A DNA stretch of 64,000 nt from Isohypsibius dastychi. Taxonomy: Eukaryota > Tardigrada > Eutardigrada > Parachela > Isohypsibiidae. Shown one piece after another: positions 1-12,479 of the stretch (position 1 is its first letter; each line of letters starts with the position of its first letter). The notes below the pieces were generated by a model. The model ran no database searches. It was not told where the DNA came from and saw only the letters and a list, made by a program, of their open reading frames with translations. The translations under genes and the position numbers were made by a program. The stretch lies in NCBI GenBank assembly GCA_034696485.1, contig JAQIWT010000008.1, forward strand, positions 1 to 64,000, in the 5' to 3' direction.

Positions 1-314
1 CAGTAGCGAACTTGTTTGAAAACTTCGTCAGCTGAACGAGTTCGTCAAGTGATTGGGGGTGCATCTAACCCTGGCTAATCATTTTCTATCCTCTTCTTTC
101 CAAAACGGAATGGTGACCTCAACAAGGAACAGGTATTTTGGAGCTTCAAGCGGATGTGGGCTCCCAGAGGGTCTTTAATTGAATAAACTATTTAAGAATT
201 GATTGATTATTTAGCAAGTCGATCAGAACCACGTGTGGTTTGGCTCAGTCGACCACCGTCTCTCGTTCGTGTATGATAACTCCATAATCTTCGCTTCATT
301 AACTTTTTTTGCAG

Positions 315-1337
315 ATTGAGTGGGTGCGTCGGGTCGTGAACCGGTTTGTCATCGTCGTGCCATCACATGCTGCTTACAGTTGGCTTCCCAAGAATCCTGC
401 TGTAAACATGGTTCAGAAGCTCTTGTACGTCTGGCACCAGAATCCAGGGATGTTTACCAGTCTGGCGGTTTCAGTGAACCAGTTAATCCCGCGGTAAGTT
501 GGTTGAGCTAACTGTTTTAGTTCAATGGATTTAGGAGCGGTACAGTAGTTTCATGTTTTAAAAATCAGAGACGTTACTCTTGTGAACTGCATGGTTTAAC
601 TGAGATTTCACACAATTTATGTACGTACACCGTATTTTTTGCAGCTTACTTGTTGAGGATGAGTTGCTGATCAGGACAAGGCTGGCTATGTATGGGCGCA
701 ATGATTTTCAGGGCTCTTCCCTTCCACAGTGTTTACTGGATAACACTCAAAGTAACGTGTATGTCCTGTGGAAGGTCATTGGTGCTGCAGTTCCAGCCGC
801 TGCGACATTTGCGAAAGTAATCAGGGATTCTGGATATCTGACCTTTGCTCGATTGGTCATGATGTTCGGTCAAGACTGTCCGCTTAGTGGAATCGGTGCG
901 GATACTAATTTGGCTCGAGGATACGTCGATGTTGAGTTTGATTCGGATGAGGATGGGGATGATCATGATGAACTGAAACTAGAGGTGAGATTACTTCCAT
1001 TCCATGCGTACCATTCCACGTGCGTGAAGTTTGTTGGTTTCAGGTTCAGGTGAGAGAAGAAAGATGCGTCGTGGCGTTTGTGAGAATAATGCTCCGTTCA
1101 ACATCAGCAAGTGCAACCTGGTTCCGATTCCTCAATAAGCTTATGGGGGCGAAGAATATTTCGATTGGTTTTATGCTGAAAGACCGGATGAGGCTGAAAA
1201 CAATGGCTCTCGCGGCTTTCAATGATTCGATCCGGAAACATCCTCAACATGTTGATCTGCCGGACAAGATTCGTCAGATGATCTCTGTTGAAGAGGAGTT
1301 CAAAGTCTTGGAAAAATTCGGGATCGAATACATCTAA
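315..1337 (+). CDS. 3' end of an unrecognised protein gene (three exons)
   Basis: Three exons join in one frame: 315-493, 645-984 and 1044-1337, each with AG/GT borders. They end in TAA at 1335-1337. The first exon opens directly after a TTTTGCAG acceptor with no in-frame ATG, so the gene starts upstream of the window. The 270 or so residues seen look like an all-helical, soluble protein. An acidic patch rich in Asp/Glu sits at the end of the middle exon (about 935-984), and the last exon is rich in helical Arg/Lys/Leu stretches ending in Tyr-Ile. There is no signal peptide or membrane segment. I do not recognise the family, and a helical-repeat C-terminus of a larger complex subunit is only a guess. 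The reading frame is clean and the splice sites are good, so I am confident it is a real gene. Confidence 0.75.
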
Positions 1338-1850
1338 GATTCAATTTGTCTACAACACTGATTTGGGTTTGCGTCGGCTTGATTTTCTTTTGCTAAGATC
1401 GGTGGAACTTAGTGTTGAAAGTTTGGTGTAAAAGCAAGCTTTCTGGATCCATTTAGTTTTTTTGCCAATGTTTGCTATACGATTCCTTCTTGTGTTTCGA
1501 TGTTGACCTTTACTTCCATCTAGGAGCTAACGTCAGAGCAGGTCAATGTTCTGTCTGTTGAATGAAATTATCATTTGGGTTGTCATACGCGACTTGTGGG
1601 CTAAAAACATCATCTCGTGGTGGTTTCTGGTTTGTGACAACTTATGCGTAAACGGGACTTGAGAGTTCAGGGGCATTGTATCAGGGCATTGTATCGTACA
1701 GTAGGAGTAGCTGTTATACCGTTCGACCCAGGCCACTGGCTTCATTGTTCGTTTTGGTTTGTTTTGAATTTGCACCATTTTGTTTATTCCGAAAGTCCAA
1801 CTTGTCACCTTACCCCGATCCCACTTTTTAGCATTGAAATCATATCTGGA
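1338..1850. other. Intergenic region and STRIP 5' leader
   Basis: This holds the 3' UTR of the upstream gene and the leader of STRIP. A CTTTTTAG acceptor just before 1831 suggests that the STRIP 5' UTR is spliced from a non-coding exon further upstream. I see no other gene here. Confidence 0.4.
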
Positions 1851-4800
1851 ATGGATGAAGAGGATATCTCACTACCAGAATCACTTGCAGATTCGGGAAT
1901 CGACTCATCATCCATCGATGACGTCTCTGAAGGCATTCTTCCAGAATGCATCGTTCCTCCACTTCCCAGCTTGCAGGATCCCGCGGAAATTGTCACTGTT
2001 GCACCAGGAGGATTTTCTGGGGGTAGCATGATGACTATAGGTAGTGTACCATGGAGCTATCGACTGAGCAAGGACTCGAGCAGCGGTCCAGAAGACAATC
2101 CCGTAAGATCGTCTTTGATTCAGATTTCTTTTATTTTCAACCACCGTTGTTCCGAATAGCCTGGACTGGTTGGAGAAGAACCTGATTTAAATTATTCGTA
2201 TCTGGATTCGGATACATTGGCTGTGGAGCTAGCTGGTGAGAAGACGTTTCTTGATTTTCTTTCATGCATCTGAGATTAATTATTGATTTTCTCTTCCTTT
2301 TTTCATTCCGGAGTTTTTCACTGATGGTTTTCTATTGCAGAATTATATGCCTATTCGGAAATTGGAGAATTTGCAGCAAATGCAAGAGCATTCGATCGTT
2401 TGTACTCAGAATGGTCTTTTGCTCAACGTGCTTATTCCACTTCCGGTCAGAAAAGCCCCGATGATCAAGGTGAATATTATCTTTTCTTCATGGCTGAAGT
2501 TGAATTTTTATGGGTTTTTTCCGTTGAATTTGGAATCCGTCGAATATTTACCGAGGGTTGTTCTGATAACTTCCGGTTGCATTGCAGAAGTCTTCGGCTG
2601 GTCATGCCTCTCATCTAGTTCAAAAGATGTCTTCGCGGAATATCTTCTTGAAAAGTGCGAGCGTCTGGAACCGGAAGTACGCATGAAATCAGTTCGAGCA
2701 ATTCTATACATGATTCAAGGTGAGAATGAGACAATTGATTGAATTTTTTTCAACCGGAAGTTGTTTTATTTTATGAGTTGGCTTTCTTGTAGGTGTTTTC
2801 AACCATATTGGGAAAGACACTGTGTTGCAATCTGCTCGTGAAAATGCCTTCCGGTTCTACCGACTTGGCGCCTATCAAATTATCGTTCAGCTTTTGCTTT
2901 TAGAAGCTGAGTGAGTGAGAAAATGAAATCAAAGAATTATCTGGAAATCTATTATTTCCGGATCATACGTTAATGAGTTGTTTTTCTTCAGTGCTCCTCG
3001 AAATGTCCTGCGTTGTCCAGCAATGTCAATCGCTGATAGTCGTGATGTGGGAATTTTGATCAATATTTTGTACAGCATGATGGAGCTGATATGTCGACCG
3101 GAAATGATGGAATCGGAAAAAGAGGTCGATTTGCGCTTGGCACTAGTTGAGGATGTTGGGACGATGCAGTTTGGACGGCATGTACTGCTTGGACATATTT
3201 TCGAGTTATTCATGCGATATGCCAGCAATAGCGCACCACATTATCCACTTAAGAAGATCTTGCTGCTGCTCTGGAAGATTATCCTCGTAAGTCATTCCCC
3301 GTTTTGAGGAAAGATGCTTTTACCTTTAGAAAATCATATTTTTGCCATGAAAGTTCTTCTGAAAACACTGTGAAATAATTTCTGTTTCGAGAAAATGACC
3401 GCTGTGTTTTGGAAATCAGAACGTGATTTTTGAAAGACAGATTCCCGGGATTTTCTTCTTTTTTTTTGTCTCTCCTAACATATTCCGTAAACGACAAAAA
3501 AATAATGTGCAGGTTTATTTTCTGAAATGGGAAACTGGGCTTTCAAAATCATCGCCAGAAGAACGGTTTTTTGACTGTTGGTATTGTTTTGCAGTTTACA
3601 TGTGGTGGCGCAGATCAGATGTTGAAAAACAAGAACGGTCTGAGGTCAAAAGCTGGACTCGAGCCCGTGAATGATGACACGTTGAATGTGGCTAGAACCA
3701 TGAGAGCTTCTACGCCGCCTTTATCAGCATCGGAAATTATGGATGGAGCTCGAAAACCTCGACCGCAGCCTTTGGCCAAGTGCAAGGTATGGAGCTTAGT
3801 ATTTCCGGAAATAATTAACCTTTGTTTTGTGTTCGTCATTCACGTGAGTAGTTTCGGAATTGATGAATTTATGAACAAGAGAAATTATTGAATTATTTTT
3901 AATTTTTTATAAAAAATGTTCGAAAGTTTTCCGAGTTGTTAAAATTGTGTTGGTTTTGGTAGCCGCAACAGACGAAAGAGACGGAAGGGGGGATTGCGTT
4001 CTGGTGTAGTAATGTTGCGGAAAGTGACGATCCACCCGGGTTGGATGATGATAAAGATGATGCTTTGAAGGAGGAAATGGAAGTTAAACATATTGAGCAT
4101 CCAACTAGAAGGATGGACTCTCAGCCGGAAGCATTCACCACTCGACCGGAAACCATTTTGAGCAAAGGTATTCCCAGACCTATTACAATTTTCTTCTCGG
4201 GAATTTGAAGAAATTTGTTGAGAAGTTTTTTGACTTCCGCGATAAACATGGACATATTTCAGAAAATTCTAGAGTTTTCTAGAAATTGAAACTTATGTTT
4301 TTTGCTCCTTGAAATCAAATTGTCATTCGTTATCGAAATTTGATTTATATTTAATTTTCTCTGCAGGTCTGCCTTGGAGTCCGAAAATTCGGCAAGAAGA
4401 GATCGATCGATTTATTCATCAGTCGAGAGATAAGTTTGTCGGTGTTACACTTCCGGAAGATAACGCAACTCTGGTCGGATTGCCGAAACCTATTGAGGAA
4501 AGTATCCAGATTATGAGACGTCATTTGTACACCTCTCTCAGTGACGTCCAGATCCGCAAAGAAGAAGCAATTAACCGCTATCCCATGTCACAGGTAACTC
4601 GAACCTCTTGTGACTTGACTTGTTTAATTACCCTCAGTTCTAATCTTTTCGAATTATCCAGTTTTTCCGTTTTGTGTGTTCACAATTCTCTGCGTTTGGA
4701 TTTTTCTAAACATGTGTACATTGTTTGTTTTTTTGCAGAAAGAGATCTCTATTGCTGACGGAAGTGTCGAGCGGCTTTACCAAATTATGTTACCTCAAAT

Positions 4801-6128
4801 GGGCAACTATGTGGTACGTTCCTTCATTTCGCATCAGCTCTAACTGCAGCTTTGATTCTCGTGTATTCTCCAGATTGCTCTTTTGAAAGTTCTTCTGGCA
4901 TGTTCTCCGACATCGAAATCCAAAAGCGAGACTTTGAATGTCATCACTGACGTTCTACCTGAACAAATTCCGTGAGTTATCTGGGTTTGTAATTTTCCTG
5001 CAGAAGTTTTCCGGGCTTTTTCTGCGGTGATGGTTTTACGGTATTTTTTATAGGACCACCGTTGTGGACAGCATGCGACTAGGAGTCGATTCAAACCGCC
5101 ACAAAGAGATCATCATCAAAGCTGTCACCAGTACCATCATGCTTTTGTTGAAACATTTCAAAACCAACCATATCTATCAGGTTTGTTGAATGCTCACATC
5201 ACATTCAACCGATCAAAACTGTCTGAACCGCGGACTTCTCGTTATAGTTCGAAACTCTGGCCCAGCATCTAGTCATGGCCAATTGCATTGCTCTGATACT
5301 CAAGTTCCTGAACCAGAATGTCCTCGGATACGTTTTGGCAAAAAATGAGTAGGTGTTCGGATTTTTTTAGGTTCCTGGATTTGACCCTTTGTTTTTTGCA
5401 GAATTGGTGTTTTGAATTATCCGAATTGTTGCTTCACGTCGAATGACCTCACGAAAGAGAACCTGGAAACGCTTCAAGATCAGCCCTACTGCTGGCGTAA
5501 TCTACATTCGTGTGTGAATCTGGTTCGGATTCTTAACAAACTGACTAAATGGAAGCGATCTCGAGTGTTGGTGCTTGTGTTATTCAAATCTGCCGCGATA
5601 CTCAAAAAGGCTCTACGGATTCGACATCCCGTCATGCAGTTGTACACTTTGAAAGTTCTAAAGCTGCAGTGTAAGTTTCTGGGACGTCAGTGGAGAAGGC
5701 TGAACATGCGAACTTTGTCCGCCATTTATGAAAAAGTCCGACATCGACTTCTGGATGACTGGGCTTATGGAAATGGTGAGATCAAAGTCTGATTTTTCAT
5801 TTTTCTAGAATTCAAGTTTGTTCGAATTATAGTTCCTGAACATGAAGTGAAACGAATGGATTGCCAGGCGGAAGAACGGAAACTTCGGATTGTTTTAGAC
5901 TCTTTCAACAACAGGCGTTATCACGATCTTCTCCGACCCAATTCAGTGTACATACAACCCGGTTTGGAGGAGTTTCAGCCATTAGATTATAGCATCGAGA
6001 ATGCCCTTGCGATTAGAGTACGGATTCCTGAGCATTTCAAGACGGATTATCATGGATGGTTGGATAGAGAGGTTTTTGGGAAGCAGATTGATTGGGACAA
6101 GCTCCTTGATTGTAAAAATGTGTGTTGA
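1851..6128 (+). CDS. STRIP: Striatin-interacting protein (STRIP1/2, FAM40 family)
   Basis: Fifteen exons join without a frame break: 1851-2102, 2160-2235, 2341-2469, 2588-2719, 2793-2910, 2992-3286, 3595-3786, 3963-4167, 4367-4593, 4739-4813, 4874-4971, 5054-5180, 5248-5348, 5402-5775 and 5833-6128. They give about 898 residues, against about 840 in vertebrates. STRIP proteins are core scaffolds of the STRIPAK phosphatase-kinase complex. The N1221 domain shows as a stretch containing VRAILYMIQG (exon 4) and the HYPLKKILLLLWK block (exon 6). The DUF3402 half starts with GLPWSPKIR in exon 9. It continues through the LGVDSNRHKEII, NLVRILNKLTKWKRSR, LGRQWRR and DDWAYGN blocks and ends with REVFGKQIDW, all typical of the family. 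The acidic serine-rich N-terminus starts at the first in-frame ATG after a likely leader acceptor. The real start could differ, but the family assignment is firm. Confidence 0.95.
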
Positions 6129-6987
6129 CATTGCTTGGGCGTTTTGGTGGTTTTAGCTGAATTTTGTGAAAATCAGGATTTGTTTTGTTTTTAATGTTCT
6201 GAGATTGATTTTTGTGGGAGCGTTTGGTGTACTAGACTATCGTGAGATGGAACTGTTTTGAGGAACAGATTGAACCTTAAATATCTGAATCGTGTTTGAT
6301 GCTTTCGTTAAACTACTTAGCTGCCGAACTGGTCAGGCAGCCGAGAAATCAGTCAGACTTTTCGAGTCAAAAATCAACCGAAGGAGAAGCTGTTTTCGTG
6401 TGTCCCTGTCTGGCCGAAACGCATTTTGCGATAGCAAGCATTTTCCGGTAAATTTCAACGTTCCGATTTTTCGGTGCGCCGTTTCACTGACAAACGTCCA
6501 CAGTTGAAATTACAGATTGTATAGTATCTTCTGGACAGGCAGATGAGGGATGTCACCTTTTTGGTACAGTACAAGTACGAAAAATAAAAAGATATTCTTA
6601 TACAAAATATACAAAATATACTTATACAATATACTTTAAACAAAAGATGACGCATTTCGAATGACTCGCTTCCAAAGATCGAGAAGGAAGGTCAAACCAG
6701 AAATAAGCAGAACAACCGACATCCTGTAGGCAATATGCTTCGATGTCAACGTCAATGTAGGTATTTACGGTTTCTGGTCAAAACAGCTGATTTGCGGGGA
6801 ATATCCAAATGACCGCTTTTCATAAGGACAAGCCACGCCGGGCCGCCTCCGCGGTCTGCATTGAAAAGGCCTGCGTATTCGTACCTCGTACCACTGCGCA
6901 GATTGCAGCTGCAACAACAGTCTCATCGCCAGTCATTCAGAATTGCACTCCACTTCAGTCACCTGTTCCATTATATTTCTCTTCAAA
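6129..6987. other. Intergenic, STRIP 3' UTR and receptor A upstream region
   Basis: I see no gene here. The ORFs are short and have no splice context. An AT-rich stretch with repeated ATACAAAATA units lies at about 6596-6640. The last 200 bp are the presumed promoter of receptor A. They lack the module shared upstream of receptors B-E. Confidence 0.4.
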
Positions 6988-8694
6988 ATGAACCCGAGTG
7001 CCGTTATTCTCCTCAGCGTTTTTCTTTTCGTGGGAGCAAAGGAAAGTAAGTATTTTTTCGAGCAGTTAGCGACATAATTTTACCAGTGGCTTTATGGTTT
7101 TTAGAGAAGCCATGGGCGCCGAATGTCCGTGTTTCCATCGGATCTGAAGATTACCACATAACGCGCTACACCGTTCTGAATGTCTCCCTTGGTGACACAA
7201 TCGAATTGACATGCAGCCATTGGAATCGTTCGACCAATATTCGCTGGAAATATGGCACAACGCCTCTGGGTGAAGGACAGGGGAGCCTGACCATTTCGCT
7301 GAATGTCACTGAGGATCGCGTGCACTACAACTTCACCTGCCGCGCTTCGGATCCCGAAAAAACTGAGGATGAGATGAAGGATGGAAAGAACAGAGCTTTC
7401 TCACCGAATTTCCGACTTCGATTGAAAGGTGAGTTATCAGTTTGAACAAAATCTTGTGGTTCTCATAAGGCGGTAAATTGAGATGTTTACCAATTTTTGC
7501 GGAAGTCGATTTTGACTTTAGTTGGATTTTGGGATTTGAGGACATTGTTGATTGGTCAGATAATACGATCTTGAACTTTGTCACTTAGAGACTGACCACT
7601 GGGCTGAGTAGGAGGGTGCGGTCAGATAGGCCAAGGAGAGGTTGATCACAAACTTCGTGATATTCTGATGCAGACTTTCCAGTATTTTCATTTTTGGTTT
7701 TAGGATGCTTTTTAATGTGTCGGAAAAGAAAAAAAACTGAAATATTTTTCGAGCTTTCATTCATTATTGCTGTTGGTGAAATGTTTTACCGAGGGAATGT
7801 TTCAGAACGATCAGGATTTTAAGTCTCGTTTAAAAATTAGCGGCGTTATTGTTTACCTGATGAAATCATTCCGAGTTTAACATTAACTCGTTATGCATGG
7901 GCAGATGCAAATGAGCCAAATTGAGAATACCCGAAAGTTGCGCAGTACTGACGGGCCATGAATATTTAATTCGAAAGACAATAAGGGCGGTTGCAGGAAA
8001 TCATCAGAGAAAACCTGGCATTCATCCAAGGTTTGTAGTGATGTGGAATGTATTGTGTTTGCTATCGTTTAACTGGCAGCCCCGAATCAAACCGCGCCTA
8101 AACAAAAAATCAACTTTAGGAAAACGAAAAATTATTGAAATATTTCAGATTTTGTTTTTCGTTTACATTTATCGAAAGGTTGAACTTTTTCGAAACATTT
8201 GGTTGATTCCATGCCTGTTTCCTCCAGGTAATAAAGGTGGCCAAAACACTCCAGTCAGTTCAGTCCACTTCACTCCTGTTTGGTTTGCGATCACAGAAGC
8301 GCGCTTGAAAGGTATAATCAAGGCAAAAGAAACAACCTTAACAAAATCTTAGAATTGTGATGCAACGAGAATCATTGCTTTCGGATTTCTAACAGAACAG
8401 AACGCATTGTTGATTCCATGCTTATTTTTTCCAGATTATACAGGAGGCCAGGAAACCCCAGTTAGTTCAAACCGGACCACCCAAGTTCCCCGCCAGATAT
8501 TTGATTTCGCAACAGCAATGCTCATTCTCTATATCGTCATCCCTATTACCGGCTTCTTCATCTTCCTCGGACTGATTTTCTGCTGCATGAAATGTTGCCA
8601 TTGTGGCCTGTTCAGAAAAGACCGAAAGCGCACTCCGCCAAAACCGCAGATCACCATCGTCCGTCAGGAAAAGATTGACGAAGACTTAATTTAG
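6988..8694 (+). CDS. Receptor A: small single-Ig type I membrane protein
   Basis: Exons 6988-7045, 7105-7428 and 8435-8694 join at phase-1 junctions to give 213 residues. Exon 1 encodes an N-terminal signal peptide (MNPSAVILLSVFLFVGA). Exon 2 encodes one Ig-like domain with the canonical layout: Cys in IELTCSHW, Trp in IRWKY and Cys in YNFTCRA, plus N-glycosylation sites. Exon 3 encodes a Thr/Ser stalk and a membrane segment of about 23 residues (ILYIVIPITGFFIFLGLIF). It also encodes a Cys-rich juxtamembrane turn (CCMKCCHCG) and a short basic tail ending DEDLI. The cysteine cluster suggests palmitoylation (inference). It is the only intact copy of its type here; two relatives, A' and A'', are dead. 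Its partner and function are unknown, and cell adhesion or immune recognition would fit an Ig receptor. Confidence 0.85.
8200..8350 (+). repeat. Decayed tandem copy of the receptor A exon 3 start
   Basis: Within intron 2 of receptor A, the stretch around 8207-8260 (GTTGATTCCATGCC, then TTTCCTCCAG and a GGTGGCCAAAACACTCCAG-like exon start) repeats the real exon 3 border at 8410-8465. The copy runs into TTTGCGATCACAGAAGC, which also occurs in A' and A''. It is probably a relic of local duplication. The acceptor looks usable but would lead out of frame. Confidence 0.6.
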
Positions 8695-9339
8695 ATTTCC
8701 AGCTTTATTTTGTGGTTTCAAAACGGCTGTTGGTAATTTCGGTGGAAATCAGTTGTTGGCTTCTTTTCTCACCTGACGTTTTGTGTCGTCTGTCGGCTTG
8801 CTGGTAGGTTTTATTTCTGTTCTGAATAAATTTGGTCAGGCAGTTTCCTCGACTCACAAATTCAATACTTAATCACAGTACAAAATGCCTGACAGAAAAC
8901 AAGACCGTTCATATGCTTTCGAGCGATTCAGTTCTTACGATTTTGTTCTTCAACAACTGGTTCTCTCGCGGGTCAGTTATGGCTGTCTCATATGAAAAGA
9001 GGCAGAAAAAATGCAGCATTCCAACTTCAAGAATTTCTTATCTTTCACAAAAATGCTGGGAAAGTCAGATTAGGGATTAACCATGAATCAGCGCTGGATT
9101 TCTCAATCGTAGAAATGTTATGCCTCCGTATCTGCGTCGCGGCCAGATTCGCTAAGGTCGCGCTGAAGCCAGCCCGTTCACGTGATATTTGCCAATCAGA
9201 TCACTCAGCCTTCAATACGCGCAAGAGCATCCCTCCAAATTGCAAGCCTGACATTCATTCGAGAGCGATCTTGATTCAGTTTTCAAATATCTCGAAATTC
9301 TCATTTGTCTCTGCGTTCCTCTCGAGTTGACCTTTAAAA
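8695..9339. other. Receptor A 3' UTR and receptor B 5' region
   Basis: The final 330 bp are clearly related to the regions upstream of receptors C, D and E, with several shared blocks that include the module at 9011-9074. There is no additional gene. Confidence 0.6.
9011..9074 (+). promoter_or_regulatory. Conserved upstream module of receptor B
   Basis: A block of about 60 bp runs from ATGCAGCATTCCAACTT to GCTGGGAAAGTCAGATT. It lies about 330 bp before the receptor B ATG and recurs at matching distance before C, D and E. It carries a dyad (CAGCATT...AATGCTG) and is better conserved than its surroundings. I infer a shared promoter or enhancer. No known factor site is claimed. Confidence 0.55.
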
Positions 9340-12033
9340 ATGGCAAAGTTCATGACATTTCTCACTTGTTTTACCCTTCTTGGACTTGGCGCGTCTGACC
9401 AGAATCAGCACGGTATGTGATCTACTTTGGTTCCCCATTTCAGATAATAGTTCAATCAGAAAAATTGTTTGTAAAACAAGTCTGATTATTTTCGTTGCAG
9501 ATTTGGTCATCGAAGCTTCCATCACCGGACCCGTATTCCTGTATGAACGCATTATCATCTCATGCACATCGTCATCGTCTGAGATCCTAAATGTAACCTG
9601 GATGCGGAAAAATGAGACAACGGACTATGCAATCGTTGAGTCCGCAAAAACCTCTGCTACCCGAACAGCTCTCGTCACCGCAACACTTATCATCGCTGCC
9701 GAAAAAGGAGACACTTACTGTTGCATTGGTGTTAGGAAGGATGGCACGGCAAACAACGTGACTTTTCGGCCAGATATTAACGGTAAGCCAATCTTCGTTC
9801 AAGCGTGTTTTCTTGAAGGCTGAGAAGATTGCGGCATAATTTTAAAGCAGTGCACAAGTCGCAACATTATTTTGCTGTTACCAGTTTCAATCGAAAGCGG
9901 CTCTTTTGTACATTTCTTCATCGAATCAGCGCTTTTTTCGAACGATAGGCAATCTCCGTAATCAAATTTAGCAAAAAACTTTCCTAATGAAATTCCGGCA
10001 CCTAGATTTGTTTCCAATTCGGTTTTGGTAGAATGACGATAGAATGTGAACACATTTATTGGTTGCTTTACTTTCTTGGTTAAGGCGCTTTGAGAACTCC
10101 AAGGGTTCACCATTTTTAGGGTTTTATCGTGTTACTAGACTCATATTGCACACAGATTCTGACAATTCTGAACAAGTAACAACCGAGTCGATTTTGAATA
10201 TTGTGTAAATTTGCATTTTGTTTTCATGTATACTCCGAATCAAACTACGTAAACAAGAAGCGGCATGTTGTACCTCGGCTTCACTCGTTTGTCTTTTCTC
10301 TGCTGCGATGAAGATGCATGAATAACAGAGAAGTGCGCATCAGTTCGTTTCTGATCTCGAGAACACCTGTTTCCCACGTTTTTTTTCTTGAACAATTTTG
10401 TTTTATCTCGTCGATCAGAATCAGAAGTATTCACTGTGTTATTTTATTCTTTCCTAAAATTATCACACTGAGCTAGGCAGCCCACCCTAGAACTTTATCA
10501 TGAGCTCACTCAGAATGTCGACAAAAAGTTTGTTTGTGAGAGATATTAACATGCCAGATGACTTTTACCCTTATCAATTTCCATGTAAAGCATTTTGTTT
10601 CGTCGAAACAAATTCTCAAGTCTACCGATATACACCTTTTGTGGTGTCAGTTTCTTGTTTTGTACTGAGCTCCCTGTTTGCTGAAGTTCTACTTTTTATT
10701 TAAGGCACGGCTGAAGTCATCACCACAATTGGGCTTTCCAACGCGCAGGATCTATCCAAAACAGTGATTCTCGTAAATCCCACCTCGCCTATTTCGCTGA
10801 ATTGTCACGTCCGTCGGGACTCATCGCCGATATCGTCAGTTGGAACTTCTCTGTCTCATCCGTGCCATTTGAACTCCTCAGTTGCGTCGTTCGGTCCCGG
10901 CTACGTGACCTACACGTGTGGGATGTTGGGCAATTCTCCACTAGCCGCCAACAACAACCACGAATGCTATCTGACGAAACTCTTGAACGGAGTGCCTCAA
11001 CTGATTCGTGGCCAGCCCGTTAACATTCTGATCCGACACCAGGAATTTGAATTCAAGTTGGAGGAGCAGCCCATTTCCAATTCATCTCACCATAAAGAGC
11101 GGTGCTATCTCATCGACCACAATTCAAGAACCCGAATATCAGGGCAGAAGTGCGTTGCCACCAACATTTCCGATACACGAGGTCACCCTATAAGCCGGCG
11201 AAGCAACAGGTTCTGCATCGACAAGGTTCTGTCCGGAGAGACTGTCCAAGTCAACTGCACGGGCACATACGAATATCCCATCATCTCGTTTGGACTGCAT
11301 GGCGGGATTCTGTATTCACAGCACGTTTTCCATGTGAACTCAGTTGTTGCAGGTGAGGGTGCGTTTCTATTCAACACAGCCTTTTTGTAAACGCTCGTAA
11401 TTTCAGGTCAAACCCTGCCAGTTACATCCAGCACCGTCGCAACTGTCACCGGTATGTTTGGTGCCATGCTTTTGCTGTGCAACCTTCTTGCTATTGTGGT
11501 GTGACTTGCTTTTTGAATACCTGAATCCTTATCGCATTTTCCCTCCTTCAGCTTGTTTTTCTATGAGTGCTCTAAAGTTTTTTGAATGACCTCATCAAGT
11601 CTTGTACGTTGAATTTGGAAAAAAAGTTTGCCGATCTGCGTTACTCCAGTGTGAGTGTTCGGTGTGCTTCGCGCTTTATTGTGCTCTCGCACAACGCCAC
11701 CCTGTTTTTTCGCCAAAAAAGTGTAACTCGATGAGTTGTGGTTCAACAGGTCAAAGGAAGCCAGATACACTGCGCATCGTCTTGAGTAGCTTGATAGTCC
11801 TCCTGACCGCTGGATTAGTCGTCGCTATATTGTTAATCATGTGTTTGATTCGCCGACACCGCAATCATCCCATCCGGAACGTGTATTTACTTAGCCCTCC
11901 ACCCAGAGCAATCACAGATGACGGAGTTGAACACATCTACCCTGGCCACCTTCTTCCAATCAGGCCCATCGCAGAGATTCTCAACGAAGAACCGAAGAAT
12001 CGGGTTCACCCTCATTTTCCATCCTCTGTATAG
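9340..12033 (+). CDS. Receptor B: Ig plus Cys-rich domain membrane receptor with damaged tail
   Basis: Exons 9340-9412, 9501-9782, 10705-11352, 11407-11451 and 11750-12033 are all phase 1 and give 443 residues. Exon 1 is a signal peptide. Exon 2 is an Ig-like domain (IIISC, VTWMR, YCCIG). Exon 3 is about 216 residues of a domain I do not recognise, with eight cysteines conserved in C, D and E and many N-glycosylation sites. Exon 4 is a 15-residue Ser/Thr stalk. Exon 5 holds a transmembrane helix (LIVLLTAGLVVAILLIM) followed by RRHRNHP and the start of a cytoplasmic tail. Compared with paralogue E, the tail is cut short. Soon after ILNEEP the frame runs into an inverted duplicate (11,997-12,377) and stops at 12031-12033, losing both YxxPhi motifs. 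It may be a decoy or signalling-dead receptor, or the allele may be recently damaged. Confidence 0.8.
10301..10380 (+). repeat. Conserved intron-2 block, receptor B copy
   Basis: A stretch that includes GATGCATGAATAACAGAG, AAGTGCGCATC and TTTCCCACGTT lies in intron 2. Related blocks sit in the same intron of C (two copies), D and E. It has no conserved frame, so an intronic enhancer or an RNA element is more likely than an exon. Confidence 0.5.
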
Positions 12034-12377
12034 TGGCTTGACGACATTTCCTCAGTCGACCTTCTGCATCTCGTCGAGCTCGTCGATTCCGACGCTTTCT
12101 TCCCTTATCGATGGAAGCATAAACTGGCTCCACGTTGCACTCAGGCTCAGCTTCAGGCCGCAAATCTTGTTCAGATTAGTCGAACAACGCCGTGAATCTG
12201 AACAAGATCTGCAGCCTGAAGCTGAGCCCTGAGCGCAACGTGGAGCCAGTTTATGCCTCCATCGATAACGAAAGAAAACGTTTGACTCGACGAGCTCGAC
12301 GAGGTGCAGAAGGTCGACTGAGGAAATGTCGTCAAGCCACTATACAGGAGATGGAAAATGAGGGTGAACCCGATTCA
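11997..12377. repeat. 181 bp inverted repeat through the receptor B tail
   Basis: The left arm (11,997-12,177) and right arm (12,195 to about 12,377) are near-perfect reverse complements around a 17 bp spacer; for example, CTTGTTCAGATT faces AATCTGAACAAG. Both arms encode the receptor tail. The right arm keeps the original orientation, and the left arm reads as a tail only on the minus strand. The duplication ends the B reading frame at 12,033. Confidence 0.9.
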
Positions 12378-12479
12378 TCCTTCACCTTTGTAGATGTCCA
12401 TCGGCAACCACCCGATTCCACGGTAGCTGACCTTCCTGATGTCGTGGAAGAGAAGACAGGAAATTCTAATGAACATTGA
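12034..12479 (+). pseudogene. Orphaned remainder of the receptor B cytoplasmic tail
   Basis: Downstream of the new stop, the old tail can still be followed in the right arm and beyond. It includes VEPVYASID, a basic stretch with RRARRGAEGR and an end matching that of receptor E, with TGA at 12477-12479. Apart from the inverted insert, one extra base near 12,230 (GAGCCCTGAGCGC) shifts the frame. The minus-strand copy in the left arm lacks that extra base and keeps an open tail frame. Confidence 0.75.

Noticed and set aside
9011-9074. NF-kappaB site in GGGAAAGTCA
   Set aside because: The sequence does not meet the insect or vertebrate consensus at several positions. Only a conserved block is claimed.
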